64,000 nucleotides of DNA from Imperialibacter sp965651695 (GCA_965651695.1 CBFGTI010000007.1:1-64000); one strand, 5' to 3'. Counted from the first letter of the stretch, positions 41,727 through 50,488 are shown. Program-made: numbers and translations. The notes: generated by a model not told the origin, from the sequence alone.

Positions 41727-42666
41727 GCAAGACGATCTTTTGAAAAAATTTTATGAAGGAAATACCTCGATAGAAGAAGAAAAGCAACTGCTTTCTTTTT
41801 TGCGGAACGACGAGAAACAGGGCCGAAACCTGCCGGAAAAAGAAATAGCGGATTTCTTTGAGGCGGAGAAAAAGATAAAAAGCAATGCCCCCGCCTATAC
41901 CCCTCCGGCTATCGGTAAGTCCATATCGCTGTATTATAAAATCGCCGCATCAATTTTGCTGGCAGGCGCCCTTAGCTGGCTCGTTTTTGAGTACAGCAAA
42001 GAAAACAACGCGGTACTCCAACTGGAGGCAACCACACAAACCGAACAGCAACAGGTGCAGCTACCCGACGGCAGCACCGTTACGCTAAACCACAACAGCC
42101 GGTTGCAATACCCCCAGCAGTTTGGAGAAACCCGCGAGGTAACACTCGAAGGCGAAGCATATTTTGAGGTGGCAAGGGATGAAAAACATCCGTTCAGGGT
42201 GGTTTCGGGTAACGTAACAACCGAAGTACTGGGAACTGCGTTTAATCTCCACTGGAACAAGAAAGCGGCCATAGTAGAACTGGAAGTAACCGAAGGAAAA
42301 GTGGCCTTTGCTTCTTTTGAAAATGGCTTAAGTGAGCGGGTTTTTGTAAGCGCCGGCGAGCATGCGGTGTACTACGGAGAAACAAAGACAATAGAGAAGT
42401 TTGAAGCCTTCAATCCTAACCTTATCTCCTGGAAAACGAAAAAGCTGGTGTTTGAGAATGAGGCGCTGGAGAAAGTACTTAGCGATGCCGCGGTCTATTT
42501 CGATGTAGAATTTGAGATTACAGGTGAGGCTTTGAAAAAGTGTAACTTCAGCGGCAAGTTGGATAATCCGAAAATAGAAGATTTTCTCGAAGCGCTTAAT
42601 TATGTGCTTCGGATCAACTACGAAATAAAAAACGATAAAATACTACTTATGGGAGATGGGTGTTGA
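41713..42666 (+). CDS. FecR-family anti-sigma factor
   Basis: A 317-residue protein. Cytoplasmic segment (about 1-72), one membrane helix (YYKIAASILLAGALSWLVFEY), a periplasmic FecR domain (VQLPDGSTVTLNHNSRLQYPQQFGETREVTLEGEAYFEVARDEKHPFRVVSGNVTTEVLGTAFNLH) and a C-terminal DUF4974 domain (ALEKVLSDAAVYFDVEFEITGEALKKCNFSGKLDNPKIEDFLEALNYVLRINYEIKNDKILL). I use ATG 41713 rather than the TTG two codons earlier. It overlaps the sigma gene by 14 bp and the next gene by 11 bp: a three-gene operon. Confidence 0.92.
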   Translation: MKPGEQDDLLKKFYEGNTSIEEEKQLLSFLRNDEKQGRNLPEKEIADFFEAEKKIKSNAPAYTPPAIGKSISLYYKIAASILLAGALSWLVFEYSKENNAVLQLEATTQTEQQQVQLPDGSTVTLNHNSRLQYPQQFGETREVTLEGEAYFEVARDEKHPFRVVSGNVTTEVLGTAFNLHWNKKAAIVELEVTEGKVAFASFENGLSERVFVSAGEHAVYYGETKTIEKFEAFNPNLISWKTKKLVFENEALEKVLSDAAVYFDVEFEITGEALKKCNFSGKLDNPKIEDFLEALNYVLRINYEIKNDKILLMGDGC

Positions 42667-44581
42667 TACCTGCCTGCTTCGGGTACTAATAACTCTTGCA
42701 TTGCTAAGCCTTTCCTTTTTTAGCAAGGCCCAATCTCCTATTGCCTCAGCCGAACCGGGAAAAGCAGCTTCTGTAGAATCTATCATCTCGGAAGCAGAAG
42801 CCTTTTATGACGTAAATTTTCTCTACAGTACCGATTTTTTGCCTGAGGAAACACGACAAATTCCAGACTTTCGCCACTACCAGCTGCATGATGCGCTGCA
42901 CTTTATTTTCGCTGGAACTGGCATTGAATACACCGTAAACGGCAAAAACATTTTACTGAGAAAAAAGCAGCTACCCTACCCTCCTGCAACCCCACGCAGG
43001 GCGCACGGCAGCCGAAAAAAAGCACCTCTTCCTAAACCGGTAGCACTCGCCTACATGCCCAAAGCCAGTTTCCAGCTTCCCGAATTGCGCCCTGCCCATT
43101 TCGAAACCGCGACACTACTGCCAGTAGCTGTGCCTGTTCGGCCCATACCCGCGGAAGAACAAACCTTGCCCGTAGCCCCGGTAAAATTAGGGCCGGTGTA
43201 CGTGCTGCCCAGGAAACATTATGATTTTCTTGACCGCATGGGCGAACCGGTAAAAAAATTAAAGCCCAACATGAAGGTGGTGCTGGCCGACTACTCCAAC
43301 ACCACCAGCAGGGAAACAGATGAAACACTTTACAAATACAGACTGGTAAACTTTTCAGTCGCACCCGGCCTTGGCTCCAACGGGCTCAATCCCGGCACAT
43401 TTTACAACGGCCTGTCGGTTAATCTCACCGTCGACTATTCGGCCGGCAACAACCTGATGGGGCTCGCGGGAATTTCAAACTTCAGCAAGTACAGCGCCTA
43501 TGGATTGCAGCTGGCCGGTGTGGTGAACGTGGTGGGCGGCGACCTGCGGCAGCACCGCAACTACACCCGCTCTGAGCTGCTGGCCATGAGGGCGCCGTTT
43601 AGCGGCATACAGCTGGCCGGGCTCGGCAATATCGTAACCGGCGACATAAGGGGCTTTGAAGGCTCGATGGTGTTTAACGTAACCGGCGGCAACTCACAGG
43701 GATGGCAGCTGAGTGGTGCAACTAACATGACGGCCGAGGGAGTAACCGGTGCGCAAACCTCCGCGCTGTTCAACTTTGCGGGGCTTTCCGTGAGTGGCCT
43801 GCAGCTGGCGGCTGTTAACTATGCCAAAGGCGACCTGCACGGGGCGCAGGTAGGCATGGTTAACAGAAACAGAAGCATGATTAACCCTGCCTATGCCACC
43901 ATGTACGGCGACGGCCTGCAGTTTGGCCTCGTAAACCTGTCGGGCGCCATGGGCGGCTACCAGGTGGGGCTGGTAAACCGGGCAGGCAGCATGAATGGAC
44001 TGCAAATAGGCCTGGTTAATTCTTCCAGAGCCGCCAGGGGTTGCCACATCGGGCTTGTAAATATTTTTGATGAGCACCAGGGGCACGCCTTTGGTTTGCT
44101 CAATGTGGGAGACACGTACCACGCCCGCTTTTGGGCCAACGAAACCTTCCCGGCCAACATTGGCATAGTTACCGGCACCGACGATATATCCAACATCATT
44201 TTCTACAGCCGCAACTTCCTTTACCCGGCGCAAGGTGTATGGCCGGTACAGGCTTTTGGCTATGGGCTTAGCAGGGGCACATTATTCAACCCGCGCGATC
44301 TCACAAGCCGCGAGTTTTTCGATTACCGCTTTCATGCTTCGTGGGTCAATTTTTCCGGCGTAAAGCAGCAGCCCTTCAATATTCTCTTCAACCCGCACCT
44401 GGTGTATGGCCGCAAAATACAAAACGACCTGTACTTCTCTGTAGGCGGGGGTATCAATGCCTGGTGGATGCCGCAAAGCCACGACTACAGGCTTTCCCGG
44501 CTGGAGGTTGCTTCCCTTAAAGATGCCGGAAACGTGTGGAAGTTTTGGCCCGGCGTTACATTTGGCATCGAGATATTGTAA
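42656..44581 (+). CDS. STN-domain protein with LA_2272-like surface repeats
   Basis: A 641-residue protein with signal peptide (about 1-25). An STN domain follows (about 36-102; SIISEAEAFYDVNFLYSTDFLPEETRQIPDFRHYQLHDALHFIFAGTGIEYTVNGKNILLRKK), then a Pro/Ala-rich linker (103-185). The C-terminal half is built of GLQLAGxxN / GxQxGLVN units (GLQLAGVVNVVGGD, GIQLAGLGNIVTGD, GLQFGLVNLSGAMGGYQVGLVNRAGSMNGLQIGLVNSS), like LA_2272-type surface repeats, probably a beta structure. There is no plug or TonB barrel. Its gene overlaps fecR, so STN presumably signals through that FecR to the sigma factor, with this protein replacing a TonB-dependent transducer. Confidence 0.8.
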   Translation: MGVDTCLLRVLITLALLSLSFFSKAQSPIASAEPGKAASVESIISEAEAFYDVNFLYSTDFLPEETRQIPDFRHYQLHDALHFIFAGTGIEYTVNGKNILLRKKQLPYPPATPRRAHGSRKKAPLPKPVALAYMPKASFQLPELRPAHFETATLLPVAVPVRPIPAEEQTLPVAPVKLGPVYVLPRKHYDFLDRMGEPVKKLKPNMKVVLADYSNTTSRETDETLYKYRLVNFSVAPGLGSNGLNPGTFYNGLSVNLTVDYSAGNNLMGLAGISNFSKYSAYGLQLAGVVNVVGGDLRQHRNYTRSELLAMRAPFSGIQLAGLGNIVTGDIRGFEGSMVFNVTGGNSQGWQLSGATNMTAEGVTGAQTSALFNFAGLSVSGLQLAAVNYAKGDLHGAQVGMVNRNRSMINPAYATMYGDGLQFGLVNLSGAMGGYQVGLVNRAGSMNGLQIGLVNSSRAARGCHIGLVNIFDEHQGHAFGLLNVGDTYHARFWANETFPANIGIVTGTDDISNIIFYSRNFLYPAQGVWPVQAFGYGLSRGTLFNPRDLTSREFFDYRFHASWVNFSGVKQQPFNILFNPHLVYGRKIQNDLYFSVGGGINAWWMPQSHDYRLSRLEVASLKDAGNVWKFWPGVTFGIEIL

Positions 44582-44730
44582 TACACCGCCTATCCGTGGC
44601 CGATTGTTTGGATTGCAGAGCTTGGGTTTCGCTTTGTTGCGGCGTAGCGGCCAGCTGTTTTAATTGCAAAAGACGCATCCGGTTCCGATAGTTTTTTCGT
44701 AAAATCGTCTGTTACACCATCAATATTGGT

Positions 44731-45570
44731 TTGGAGTATAAAGAATATAAACCCCACCCGCTGCTGGCAAGCTTTGTTGAATGCTACTGGAGCGCTTACT
44801 CCCAAAAACCTCCTTTCCGCGAAAAGGAGTCGCTAATACCCGACGGCAGCATCGAGTTGATGTTCAATTTTGGCGACAACTACGCCGAGCTGCAGCATGG
44901 GCAAAAAAAGATTGTAAAGGGCTCGCATGTAATAGGCATTCGAAAGCAGTCGCTTCACATCTCTCAAACGAACAAACAGCACTTCTTTTCCATCCGTTTC
45001 AAGCTTGGAGGCACCTATCCTTTTTTCAACATTCCAACAAACCTTTTTGCCGGTGCTTTTTTCGAAGTCGACACGCTGCTTGGCCGCGACTACCTGCTGC
45101 TGGAAGAGCAACTGTGGGAGTCGCCGACCAACGAAAAAAGGGTGGAAATAGCGGAGCTTTTTTTACTAAAGCGGCTCCACAGCCACGCAAAAGACTACGA
45201 CTTTGTGAGCCGCTGCTCGGGTATGCTGCTTGCGAACAACCACCCGTCGGTTCAGGCACTGGCAAAAGATGCCGGAACTAATTACAAGGCGCTCGAACGA
45301 AAATTCAAAAAAGTACTGGGTCTTACTCCTGCCGAGCTCATCAAGATCAAGCGGTTCAACAAAGCAGTGCTTTCCATGTATGCTTGCCGGCACAGTTCAC
45401 TTACGGGCATAGCCTACGAAAGCGGCTATTACGATCAGTCGCATTTCATCAGGGAATTCAAGCAGCTTGCCCATTATACGCCACGTGAGTTTTTGAAAGA
45501 ACAGTTTACCATCGTGCAGGTTATTCAGCCGGCCCTCGCCGACCGCATGTCGAAATCGTACAATTTGTGA
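44731..45570 (+). CDS. AraC-family transcriptional regulator
   Basis: A 279-residue regulator. The N-terminal sensory part is of the DUF6597 type (YKPHPLLASFVECYWSA...SLIPDGSIELMFNFGD). The C-terminal AraC double helix-turn-helix is at about 165-255 (VQALAKDAGTNYKALERKFKKVLGLTPAELIKIKRFNKAVLSM, then SLTGIAYESGYYDQSHFIREFKQLAHYTPREFLKE). The start used is TTG at 44731; no ATG is available near the conserved N-terminus. It precedes a VOC-family gene that has its own promoter. Confidence 0.9.
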   Translation: MEYKEYKPHPLLASFVECYWSAYSQKPPFREKESLIPDGSIELMFNFGDNYAELQHGQKKIVKGSHVIGIRKQSLHISQTNKQHFFSIRFKLGGTYPFFNIPTNLFAGAFFEVDTLLGRDYLLLEEQLWESPTNEKRVEIAELFLLKRLHSHAKDYDFVSRCSGMLLANNHPSVQALAKDAGTNYKALERKFKKVLGLTPAELIKIKRFNKAVLSMYACRHSSLTGIAYESGYYDQSHFIREFKQLAHYTPREFLKEQFTIVQVIQPALADRMSKSYNL

Positions 45571-45592
45571 GGTGCCGGGCATCGTAACTTTG
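45564..45592 (+). promoter_or_regulatory. Promoter TTTG-N17-TAACTTTG of the VOC gene
   Basis: TTTG (45564-45567) and TAACTTTG (45585-45592) at 17-bp spacing fit the Bacteroidota -33/-7 consensus, 18 bp before the ATG at 45611. The -33 box overlaps the stop of the AraC gene. Confidence 0.6.
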
Positions 45593-45610
45593 AGAAAACA
45601 CATAAAAGTT

Positions 45611-46021
45611 ATGAGCACACCAAAAATTACGCTTAAACCTTACCTCTTCTTTTATGGAAACTGCGAAGAGGCACTCAATACCTATGCTAAAATACTGAAT
45701 GGCAAGGTTGAAGTGGTAAATCGCTACGACAACCCTGCCATGAACGCACCCAAAGACTATCAGAACAAGGTGCTGCACGCCTCACTTGAGTTTGGCGGCA
45801 ACAGCCTGTATGCATGCGACAGCTTTCCGGGGCAGGCTCCCGAAAAAGGATCCAACGTATCGCTTACCATCGAAACGGAGGACCGTGATGCAGCTGCCCG
45901 CATATTTGATAAGCTGGCCGAAGGAGGCCAGGTGCATTTCCCTTTCGAAAAGCAGTTTTGGGGCGCCTGGCATGGCAGTCTTACCGACAAGTTTGGGATA
46001 AAGTGGAACGTGAACGGGTAA
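45611..46021 (+). CDS. VOC-family (PhnB-like) protein
   Basis: A 136-residue protein of the PhnB/3-demethylubiquinone-type VOC group: ITLKPYLFFYGNCEEALNTYAKILNG, SLEFGGNSLYACDSFPG, and the end FPFEKQFWGAWHGSLTDKFGIKWNVN, which holds the group's W-G-x-x-x-G-x-x-x-D-x-F-G-x-x-W pattern. Its enzymatic role is generally unknown. Start at ATG 45611 agrees with the promoter; an upstream in-frame codon would overlap it. Confidence 0.87.
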   Translation: MSTPKITLKPYLFFYGNCEEALNTYAKILNGKVEVVNRYDNPAMNAPKDYQNKVLHASLEFGGNSLYACDSFPGQAPEKGSNVSLTIETEDRDAAARIFDKLAEGGQVHFPFEKQFWGAWHGSLTDKFGIKWNVNG

Positions 46022-46151
46022 GGAGGAAATTGCTGGCGGCGCATATAGCCGCGTGGGCATGTCCGGTTTGAATTTCAAGGAAAGAAAAAAAAGGTCTGTT
46101 AATGAAAAGTTAATACCGATTTTGGGTGAGGCCCAATTGCCCGCTTTAAAA

Positions 46152-46159
46152 TAAGTTTG
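46152..46159 (+). promoter_or_regulatory. -7 box TAAGTTTG
   Basis: Matches TAnnTTTG, 13 bp before the ATG of the gene at 46173. A TTTG at 46121 is 27 bp away, longer than usual. Confidence 0.4.
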
Positions 46160-46172
46160 CCAAAAAAAGCAT

Positions 46173-46697
46173 ATGAAGGTCAAACTTATTATCCTTATCC
46201 TCCTCACCCTTCCCTTCACCGGCTTGTCGCAAACGCCAAAGTCGCAGCTGCTGCAGGAGCTCAACAGCGATATGTGGCGGCCTTTTCTGCTGGGAATCCG
46301 CGCTGACAGCGCCGAGTTATACGTGGGCATACATTCGGAGCACTTTTACTGGGTAGCGCCTGGCAGCAAGGGCCGCATGATGAACCTGGACGAATACGAC
46401 GACGATTCACGTACGGTAATGGCTCGCCGGCAAGCGAGCGGTGCAACCAGTGAAATGGAGGTAAGGTTTATTGAAAGAAACATTACCGGCGAGTTTGCAG
46501 CAGAAAAAGCTGTTGTGAAGTTCATGCTTAAAACACCCGGACAGGCCGCCGAACCGGGCTATGGCATAGTGCACTATTTTTCGCGCAAAGAAAACGGGCG
46601 ATGGAAAATGTGGCTGCAATATGGCAGTACCGAAAAAGCAACAGAGCAAACGTACAACAGTGCTGCGGCCATGGACGACGTGGAAAAGTTTAACTAA
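46173..46697 (+). CDS. Secreted NTF2-like protein, unknown function
   Basis: A 174-residue protein with signal peptide MKVKLIILILLTLPFTGLSQ. The mature part (LLQELNSDMWRPFLLGIRADSAELYVGIHSEHFYWVAP...) and the strand pattern MEVRFIERNITGEFAAEKAVVKFML...GYGIVHYFSRKENGRWKMWLQYGS match the cone-shaped NTF2/DUF4440 fold, seen in many secreted Bacteroidota proteins of unknown role. The fold assignment is by pattern only. Confidence 0.75.
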   Translation: MKVKLIILILLTLPFTGLSQTPKSQLLQELNSDMWRPFLLGIRADSAELYVGIHSEHFYWVAPGSKGRMMNLDEYDDDSRTVMARRQASGATSEMEVRFIERNITGEFAAEKAVVKFMLKTPGQAAEPGYGIVHYFSRKENGRWKMWLQYGSTEKATEQTYNSAAAMDDVEKFN

Positions 46698-46800
46698 TAT
46701 TTGCCCCGCTGCGCCGCCGTCGCGTCATCGTCTGCGGCGGGTGCATGCGGCCACAGCCAGCTAACGGCGGCTAAGCATACATTCAAACGGATTTCGAAAA

Positions 46801-47303
46801 ATGCTAAAGGTTAACTCTACAGGGGCAAAAGCCCTTAAGGTGCTGCACCTTACCGCCATAGCGATTTGGATAGGTGGTGCTGCCAGCTGGCTGCCCATAC
46901 TAGCGGGTACAGACTTCAGCAACTACAACGCCACATACACCGCTTACCTTAACATGCGTGCGGTAGCGTGGAATGTGATTGGGTGGGGAGGCATAGTAGT
47001 TTTGCCACCGGGCTGCTGAATGGCCTGCTAACCGAGTGGCGTTTGTTTAAACACCGCTGGACTACCGTCAAGCTGGTTGTGGTAGTGGGGCAAATTGCGC
47101 TGGGCATGTTCTTTATTGAACACAAGCTGCTCGCCAACATCTCCATACTGGAAAACGAAAATGCAGTGGGACTGGCAAGTGGTATTTTCCGGGCAAATCA
47201 TGCGGCTATTCACGGCGGTATTTTGGCACAACTGTTCGTTTGGTTTTGTGTCATCGTTATCTCCATTTATAAGCCATGGGGGCTCAATCGCCGTGCGGCA
47301 TAA
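46801..47303 (+). pseudogene. Frameshifted four-helix membrane protein gene
   Basis: One gene in two frames. Frame 1 (46801-47019) gives LHLTAIAIWIGGAASWLPIL...VIGWGGIVVL and then runs into a stop. The following frame (from about 47005) continues TGLLNGLLTEWRLFKHRWTTVKLVVVVGQIALGMFFIEHKL..GLASGIFRANHAAIHGGILAQLFVWFCVIVISIYKPWG. Inserting one G at about 47004 (TTTGCCACC to TTTGGCCACC) joins them into one ~167-residue protein with four helices, similar to DUF2269/CopD-like membrane proteins. Either a recent mutation or a base-calling error. Confidence 0.75.
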
Positions 47304-47304
47304 C

Positions 47305-47979
47305 CTACTTGCGCCGGCGCCTGTCCCACCACACATATGCCGCAAACAACACAATGCTGACCACGGAAGTCCACAACAGGCCGGTTTTGAGGCGGTGGTT
47401 GTCTTCGCCGAGGTAAGCTATAAATAGGGTAAGTGGAGTAATTCCCAGCACAGTTGCCCCTATAAAACGCCAGTAACGCATACAGAGCATGCCGCCCACA
47501 AAGCTAATGGCGTCGTTGCTGAGAAACGGGCTCAGGCGCGTTACCACCACCGCCCAAAACCCATAGTCATCTACAAAAGAAGATATCTTCTGCTCTGTTT
47601 TATGCCCAAGCAGCTTTTCTACCAGCGAAGGACCGAAATACCTGCCTATGCCGTAGCCGGTGGTGGACGCGGCGTAGATTCCGGCAAGAATAATTAAACT
47701 GCCCCAAACAGGCCCATAGGCAAGCACCGACACCACCATGACAAGCGGCGTAGGAATGACAAGCAAAAACATCTGCATAATCATGGTGAGCACAATCACC
47801 AGCGGTCCAACCCAGCCAAATTGCCCCACCCATTGGCGTATGCGCTGCTCGTCGTCGCTGGTAAGCACGTCCCAGGCATTGCCCGCAAACTCCCTCACAG
47901 CTGGGATAAAAAAATAGCCGGCCACTGCCGCGCCCACAATGCCCAACGAAACGTACAGGGGAAGTTTGGTTTGTTTCAT
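47305..47979 (-). CDS. TVP38/TMEM64 (SNARE-associated, DedA-like) membrane protein
   Basis: A 224-residue membrane protein. First helix LYVSLGIVGAAVAGYFFIPAV, soluble loop, then FGWVGPLVIVLTMIMQMFLLVIPTPLVMVVSVLAYGPVWGSLIILAGIYAASTTGYGIGRYFG, the core SNARE-associated domain with its G-x-x-x-G/S and G-R-x-x-G signature, and VTRLSPFLSNDAISFVGGMLCM. DedA/TVP38 proteins take part in lipid transport and membrane homeostasis. I start at ATG 47977-47979; starts 10-40 codons earlier are possible but add a charged non-conserved head. Ends two bases from the end of the frameshifted gene (convergent). Confidence 0.85.
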   Translation of the reverse strand: MKQTKLPLYVSLGIVGAAVAGYFFIPAVREFAGNAWDVLTSDDEQRIRQWVGQFGWVGPLVIVLTMIMQMFLLVIPTPLVMVVSVLAYGPVWGSLIILAGIYAASTTGYGIGRYFGPSLVEKLLGHKTEQKISSFVDDYGFWAVVVTRLSPFLSNDAISFVGGMLCMRYWRFIGATVLGITPLTLFIAYLGEDNHRLKTGLLWTSVVSIVLFAAYVWWDRRRRK

Positions 47980-48142
47980 AGTGGGTACTTCTTCTTCCTT
48001 TGTGAGCATGCAAAGTTGGTGCGCAACGGTTCTTTGCCGGAATAACGACGCCTCCTCCCGCTTATATTGCCCCATTAGGTTACACATTTTGCGGTGCATG
48101 GGTTTTTGGTCGGGTTCTGCAAATAAATTAAAGAGCCGAATC

Positions 48143-48189
48143 TTGGAGATTTACCTTTTGTATTGTTACTTTGAACTTCAAAGTACTTT
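48143..48189 (+). promoter_or_regulatory. Promoter and operator copy 1 of the creD-linked regulator
   Basis: TTG (48143-48145), then TTACTTTG (48166-48173), a near match to TAnnTTTG at 20-bp spacing. The -7 box begins a dyad ACTTTG-N5-CAAAGT (48168-48184) extended by ACTTT (to 48189), so AAAGTACTTT is itself a palindrome. The same structure stands before creD. It ends 2 bp before the ATG at 48192. Confidence 0.6.
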
Positions 48190-48191
48190 AG

Positions 48192-48809
48192 ATGGAGAAG
48201 GAAAAATATCTAGATGACCTCAAGGAGATCAGGGCTATCATGGACCGTTCTTCCAGGTTTATTTCTCTCAGCGGCATGTCTGGAATTGCCGCCGGCGTCA
48301 TTGCCCTGGTAGGGGCATGGCTTGCGTACGATATAGTGTACGCCAACCAAAACTACCTGGGCTACCGAACAGCCGATCTTTCCTCTCAAAATATTTTCAA
48401 TTTACTGGCTGTGGCTACGGCTACCCTGCTGGTGTCTATTGCCGCGGTTATTTTTTTTACGCAACGCAAAGCCCGCAAAACCAAACAAAAGCTGTGGGAT
48501 GCCCAGGCAAAGCGGCTCGTGATTAACTTAATGATACCGCTGGCAGCCGGTGGCGTGTTGTGCCTCATCCTGCTCTTTAAAGGGTTTGTAGGCTTAGTTG
48601 CCCCGCTAACCCTGCTATTCTACGGCCTTGCACTGGTAAATGCCAGCAAATACACCCTCTCCGAAATCCGCAGTCTTGGCATCATAGAAATAGCATTGGG
48701 GCTGCTGGCATGCCAGTTTATCGGTTTCGGGCTGGTGTTTTGGGCTTTGGGATTCGGTGTATTTCATATTGTCTACGGCATAGCCATGCACATAAAGTAC
48801 GGGGCGTGA
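48192..48809 (+). CDS. Five- or six-helix membrane protein of the creD operon
   Basis: A 205-residue protein. A cytoplasmic amphipathic start (MEKEKYLDDLKEIRAIMDRSSRFISLSG) is followed by about six helices (GIAAGVIALVGAWLAYDIVY; NLLAVATATLLVSIAAVIFF; MIPLAAGGVLCLILLFKGFVGLVAPLTLLFYGLALV; IIEIALGLLACQFIGFGLVFWALGFGVFHIVYGIAM). I do not know the family name. The stop overlaps the GTG start of the winged-helix regulator (GTGA), so the two are coupled; membrane protein plus small regulator plus CreD is a recurring arrangement in Bacteroidota (from memory). Confidence 0.8.
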   Translation: MEKEKYLDDLKEIRAIMDRSSRFISLSGMSGIAAGVIALVGAWLAYDIVYANQNYLGYRTADLSSQNIFNLLAVATATLLVSIAAVIFFTQRKARKTKQKLWDAQAKRLVINLMIPLAAGGVLCLILLFKGFVGLVAPLTLLFYGLALVNASKYTLSEIRSLGIIEIALGLLACQFIGFGLVFWALGFGVFHIVYGIAMHIKYGA

Positions 48810-49096
48810 AAGAGCTGCTAAAAGATCTGGATAAGGCTTTTGAGAATAAAGTGCGCCTGGGCATTATGTCGGCGCTGGTTGTCAACGACTCGCTGGATTT
48901 CAATACACTTAAAAACCTGCTGGATGTAACTGACGGCAACCTTGCATCGCACCTGAAGTCGTTGGAAGGCTGCAAGTACATTACTGTAAAAAAAGAGTTT
49001 GTTGAGCGTAAGCCAAATACGAGCTATGCAGTTACCTCCGAAGGAAAAGAGGCCTTCATCAAACACATTAAGGCGATAGAGCAATTGATAAAATAA
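48806..49096 (+). CDS. Winged-helix transcriptional regulator
   Basis: A 96-residue protein: AFENKVRLGIMSALVVNDSLDFNTLKNLLDVTDGNLASHLKSLEGCKYITVKKEFVERKPNTSYAVTSEGKEAFIKHIKAIEQLI. It is a compact MarR/ArsR-like winged helix with recognition helix DGNLASHLKSLE and a wing with R-K-P-x-T-x-Y, as in the HTH_34 group. Start is GTG 48806, overlapping the preceding stop by 3 bases. It probably binds the ACTTTG-N5-CAAAGT dyads before its own operon and before creD; both overlap the -7 box, so repression is expected. Confidence 0.88.
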   Translation: MKELLKDLDKAFENKVRLGIMSALVVNDSLDFNTLKNLLDVTDGNLASHLKSLEGCKYITVKKEFVERKPNTSYAVTSEGKEAFIKHIKAIEQLIK

Positions 49097-49134
49097 AAAA
49101 ATTTAATTATTAACTTTGAAATACAAAGTACTTT
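49085..49134 (+). promoter_or_regulatory. creD promoter and operator copy 2
   Basis: TTG (49085-49087) and TAACTTTG (49111-49118, exact TAnnTTTG) at 23-bp spacing, with the dyad ACTTTG-N5-CAAAGT plus ACTTT at 49113-49134. Seventeen of the 17 non-spacer bases equal copy 1 at 48168-48189. It lies 13 bp before the creD ATG. Confidence 0.65.
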
Positions 49135-49147
49135 TAATTTTAAGTCT

Positions 49148-50488
49148 ATGAAAAACGAAGTCTCCATTTTCGAACGTGTAAACAGCTGGATTCGGAATTC
49201 GGTTTCGCTTAAGCTGCTTACCATTACCATTCTCGCCTTGCTGCTGCTTATTCCGGCATCAATGATACAATCGGTTATTTACGAGCGGGAGCAACTGAGC
49301 AATGAAGCAGTTGGTGAAGTAAGTGCCAAATGGGCCAATGCTCAACTTGTAAAGGGGCCCGTGCTCACCATTCCCATGGTGTTTGAATACGAAAAAGACA
49401 AAGAACCCTACCAAACCACCAGATACTTTCACATTCTGCCCGAGCAACTGAGGGTTGAGGGCGAGATCTTTCCTGAAAAATTGCGGCGGGGGATTTATGA
49501 AATAGTGGTCTATAAATCGCTCCTTTCGGTTTCTGGCAGTTTCACTTTCGATCATAAAACTGACTATGCCAATCTAAAGTCGGTAACATGGGAAGATGCC
49601 TTTCTTACCATTGGAATTTCGGACCTGCGGGGTATTGAGGAAGACGTGGTTGTAAAATGGGGAGACCGCAATTTGAAGGTGCAACCCGGCTCGAGAGTAG
49701 AAGGATTGATACCGGCTGGCTTTACCGTGCCGCTTCCTTCGCCGGAAAGCCTGCAGGCCGGCACCATCGATTTTAAGTTTGACCTTAAGTTGCAGGGCAG
49801 TCAAAACATGTCGTTTGTGCCATTGGGCAGCACTACCGCCGTGCGTTTGCAGTCGCCATGGGCGTCTCCGAGCTTCGCTGGCAGCTTTTTGCCCGACGAA
49901 AGAGATGTGACCGAGAAAGGATTTAGCGCCGACTGGAAAGTGCTGCAACTGAACCGAAATTTCCCGCAATCGTGGCTGGGAGAAAGCCAGTACGCGAATA
50001 TTGACGAAGCAGCTTTTGGTGTGAATCTGCTGCTGCCTATCGACGACTACCAGAAGTCGATGCGGTCTGCCAAATATGCATTGATGACCATCGCGCTGAC
50101 TTTCCTGGTGTTCTTCCTGGTAGAAGTAATAACGGCGCGAAAAATTCACCCGTTCCAGTACACGCTCATTGGCCTGGCTCTTTGCTTGTTTTACATCCTG
50201 CTGATTTCTATTTCCGAACATTCAAATTTCAACCTCGCCTACTTTATATCCGCAGCCGCTACGGTGTGCATGGTGGGGCTGTATTCTCTCAGTGTTTTCA
50301 AGCAAAAGAAACAAGCTGCACTTCTCTCCGTTATACTGAGCGGGCTCTATGGCTTTTTGTTCGTTACGCTTCAGTTGGCAGACTATGCGCTGCTGATGGG
50401 CAGTATCGGGCTTGCAGTCATTCTATCGGTAGCTATGTATTTTACCCGCAACATCAATTGGTACGATCTTAGCTTCGAGCAGTCCTGA
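49148..50488 (+). CDS. creD: Inner-membrane protein CreD
   Basis: A 446-residue CreD family protein. N-terminal membrane helix (LKLLTITILALLLLIPASMIQSVIYERE), then a large periplasmic domain (NEAVGEVSAKWANAQLVKGPVLTIPMV...GRNLKVQPGSRVEGLIPAGF; YANIDEAAFGVNLLLPIDDYQKSMRSAKYALM) and five or six C-terminal helices with the family hallmark LVFFLVEVITARKIHPFQYTLIGLALCLFYILLISISEH. In enterobacteria CreD belongs to the CreBC regulon and affects envelope integrity; here it lies under a winged-helix regulator instead. Confidence 0.94.
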   Translation: MKNEVSIFERVNSWIRNSVSLKLLTITILALLLLIPASMIQSVIYEREQLSNEAVGEVSAKWANAQLVKGPVLTIPMVFEYEKDKEPYQTTRYFHILPEQLRVEGEIFPEKLRRGIYEIVVYKSLLSVSGSFTFDHKTDYANLKSVTWEDAFLTIGISDLRGIEEDVVVKWGDRNLKVQPGSRVEGLIPAGFTVPLPSPESLQAGTIDFKFDLKLQGSQNMSFVPLGSTTAVRLQSPWASPSFAGSFLPDERDVTEKGFSADWKVLQLNRNFPQSWLGESQYANIDEAAFGVNLLLPIDDYQKSMRSAKYALMTIALTFLVFFLVEVITARKIHPFQYTLIGLALCLFYILLISISEHSNFNLAYFISAAATVCMVGLYSLSVFKQKKQAALLSVILSGLYGFLFVTLQLADYALLMGSIGLAVILSVAMYFTRNINWYDLSFEQS

